The translations under genes and the position numbers were made by a program. From Isoetes taiwanensis (Eukaryota; Streptophyta; Lycopodiopsida; Isoetales; Isoetaceae), in assembly GCA_021234155.1 (NCBI GenBank), contig JAJEKV010000010.1, positions 19,131,418 to 19,195,417 of the forward strand: a DNA stretch of 64,000 nucleotides, given 5' to 3'. The first letter of the stretch is position 1, and each line of letters starts with the position of its first letter. The notes under the pieces were generated by a model. It did not search any database, had not been told where the DNA came from, and saw only the letters and a program-made list of their open reading frames with translations. Shown in pieces: positions 63,367-64,000 of this stretch.

Positions 63367-64000
63367 TATCTGGGCACTATATGTTATAATTCCTTTGCTT
63401 CATATCAAATCTTTGGATATGTCAAACCTTTGGATCAAACCTCTTGTAATTTTGAAATTTAAACTTGCATCTGTCATGTGTTTTGTAGTGGTCCAGAATG
63501 AAAAGGAAGCTACTTATTGCAGCTTTAGAAAAATAAAAGAAGGTAGTACATACTGTATCTGCAGAATAAGTGCCTACCTACATTTTAGTTGGAAACTATG
63601 TAATTATGATCACTGCTTACTGCTCAATCTAATTTTACCTTGTTTGGCAGAGTTTTCTAAGGCCTACCCATACTAATGATACCAAGATAAAATGATTCTA
63701 CTTGAATAGAAATTTTAATTGCTTTTTACTACAAGATGATGGAAGTTAATATTTAAATTGGTATTCAAATACAAGATGTTAAGTGCTGCACTTTAACTTC
63801 CATGTTCATGTGGATCATTACAATATGAAGGATCCTTTGTCTGGATAAACAGATTGTGGCTTAGCATATTGGCATGCCAGGAATAGAATATTTTGACATT
63901 GCTGGATCTGAATATATAGAGAAGCATTTATCTACTTGTTAGTAGCACTCCAATAGTTGTGCATCCCATAGAAATCAGGTGATTACAAGTCTAGGTTGGA
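63367..64000. other. AT-rich right edge, no gene seen
   Basis: Upstream of the EXORDIUM-like fragment. No clear first exon, TATA box or terminal repeat. Short open frames are not protein-like. Confidence 0.5.

Overview
This window is a block of nested transposable elements from a land-plant nuclear genome. The evidence is Ty3/gypsy chromoviruses and Ty1/copia primed from initiator tRNA-Met, plant-type LINEs, a Helitron end, a CACTA end, MITEs, and a broken EXORDIUM-family gene, a plant-specific family. I see no intact host gene. The species cannot be named from this sequence.

Layout. 1-917: unassigned. 919-5685: a 2.6 kb segment in two tandem copies with exon-like blocks; the second copy is cut short by a CACTA-like element ending at 7336. 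7337-8628: a 5'-truncated LINE on the minus strand. 8629-46230: a Ty1/copia element that acts as host for a deep nest. A minus-strand chromovirus (9083-42198, 5-bp TSD GAGAT) sits in its protease. A related plus-strand chromovirus (13625-33160, TSD GATAT) sits in the first one's reverse transcriptase. The inner one is in turn hit by a Helitron (3' end at 19919) and by a 3.06 kb TIR transposon (26956-30019), which itself holds a hAT-like MITE (28018-28680). 46231-61000: a MITE and three LINEs (A, B, C); C carries a LINE-D fragment. 60986-62175: remains of a TIR transposon with a palindrome array. 62800-63366: EXORDIUM-like pseudogene on the minus strand.

Main discovery. Both chromoviruses carry extra genes between the 5' LTR and gag-pol. 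The inner element has an intact, intronless 365-codon ORF (20128-21225). It starts with the exact first nine residues of the histone H3 tail and ends with a complete H3 histone fold. The outer element has a frameshifted H3 fold at the corresponding place. Each is followed by a second, homologous accessory protein of unknown function (504 codons in the inner element, about 455 in the outer), with a TATA-like box just upstream. These look like a family of large, gene-carrying chromoviruses that encode their own histone H3 variant together with an integrase chromodomain. A plausible but untested reading is that the element marks or remodels chromatin for its own targeting or expression.

Caveat on broken genes. 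Where repeat copies can be compared (tandem copies, both LTR pairs), many differences fall at CAG/CTG sites. That pattern suggests base-calling errors at CHG-methylated cytosines, so some frameshifts, including those in the outer H3, may be artefacts.
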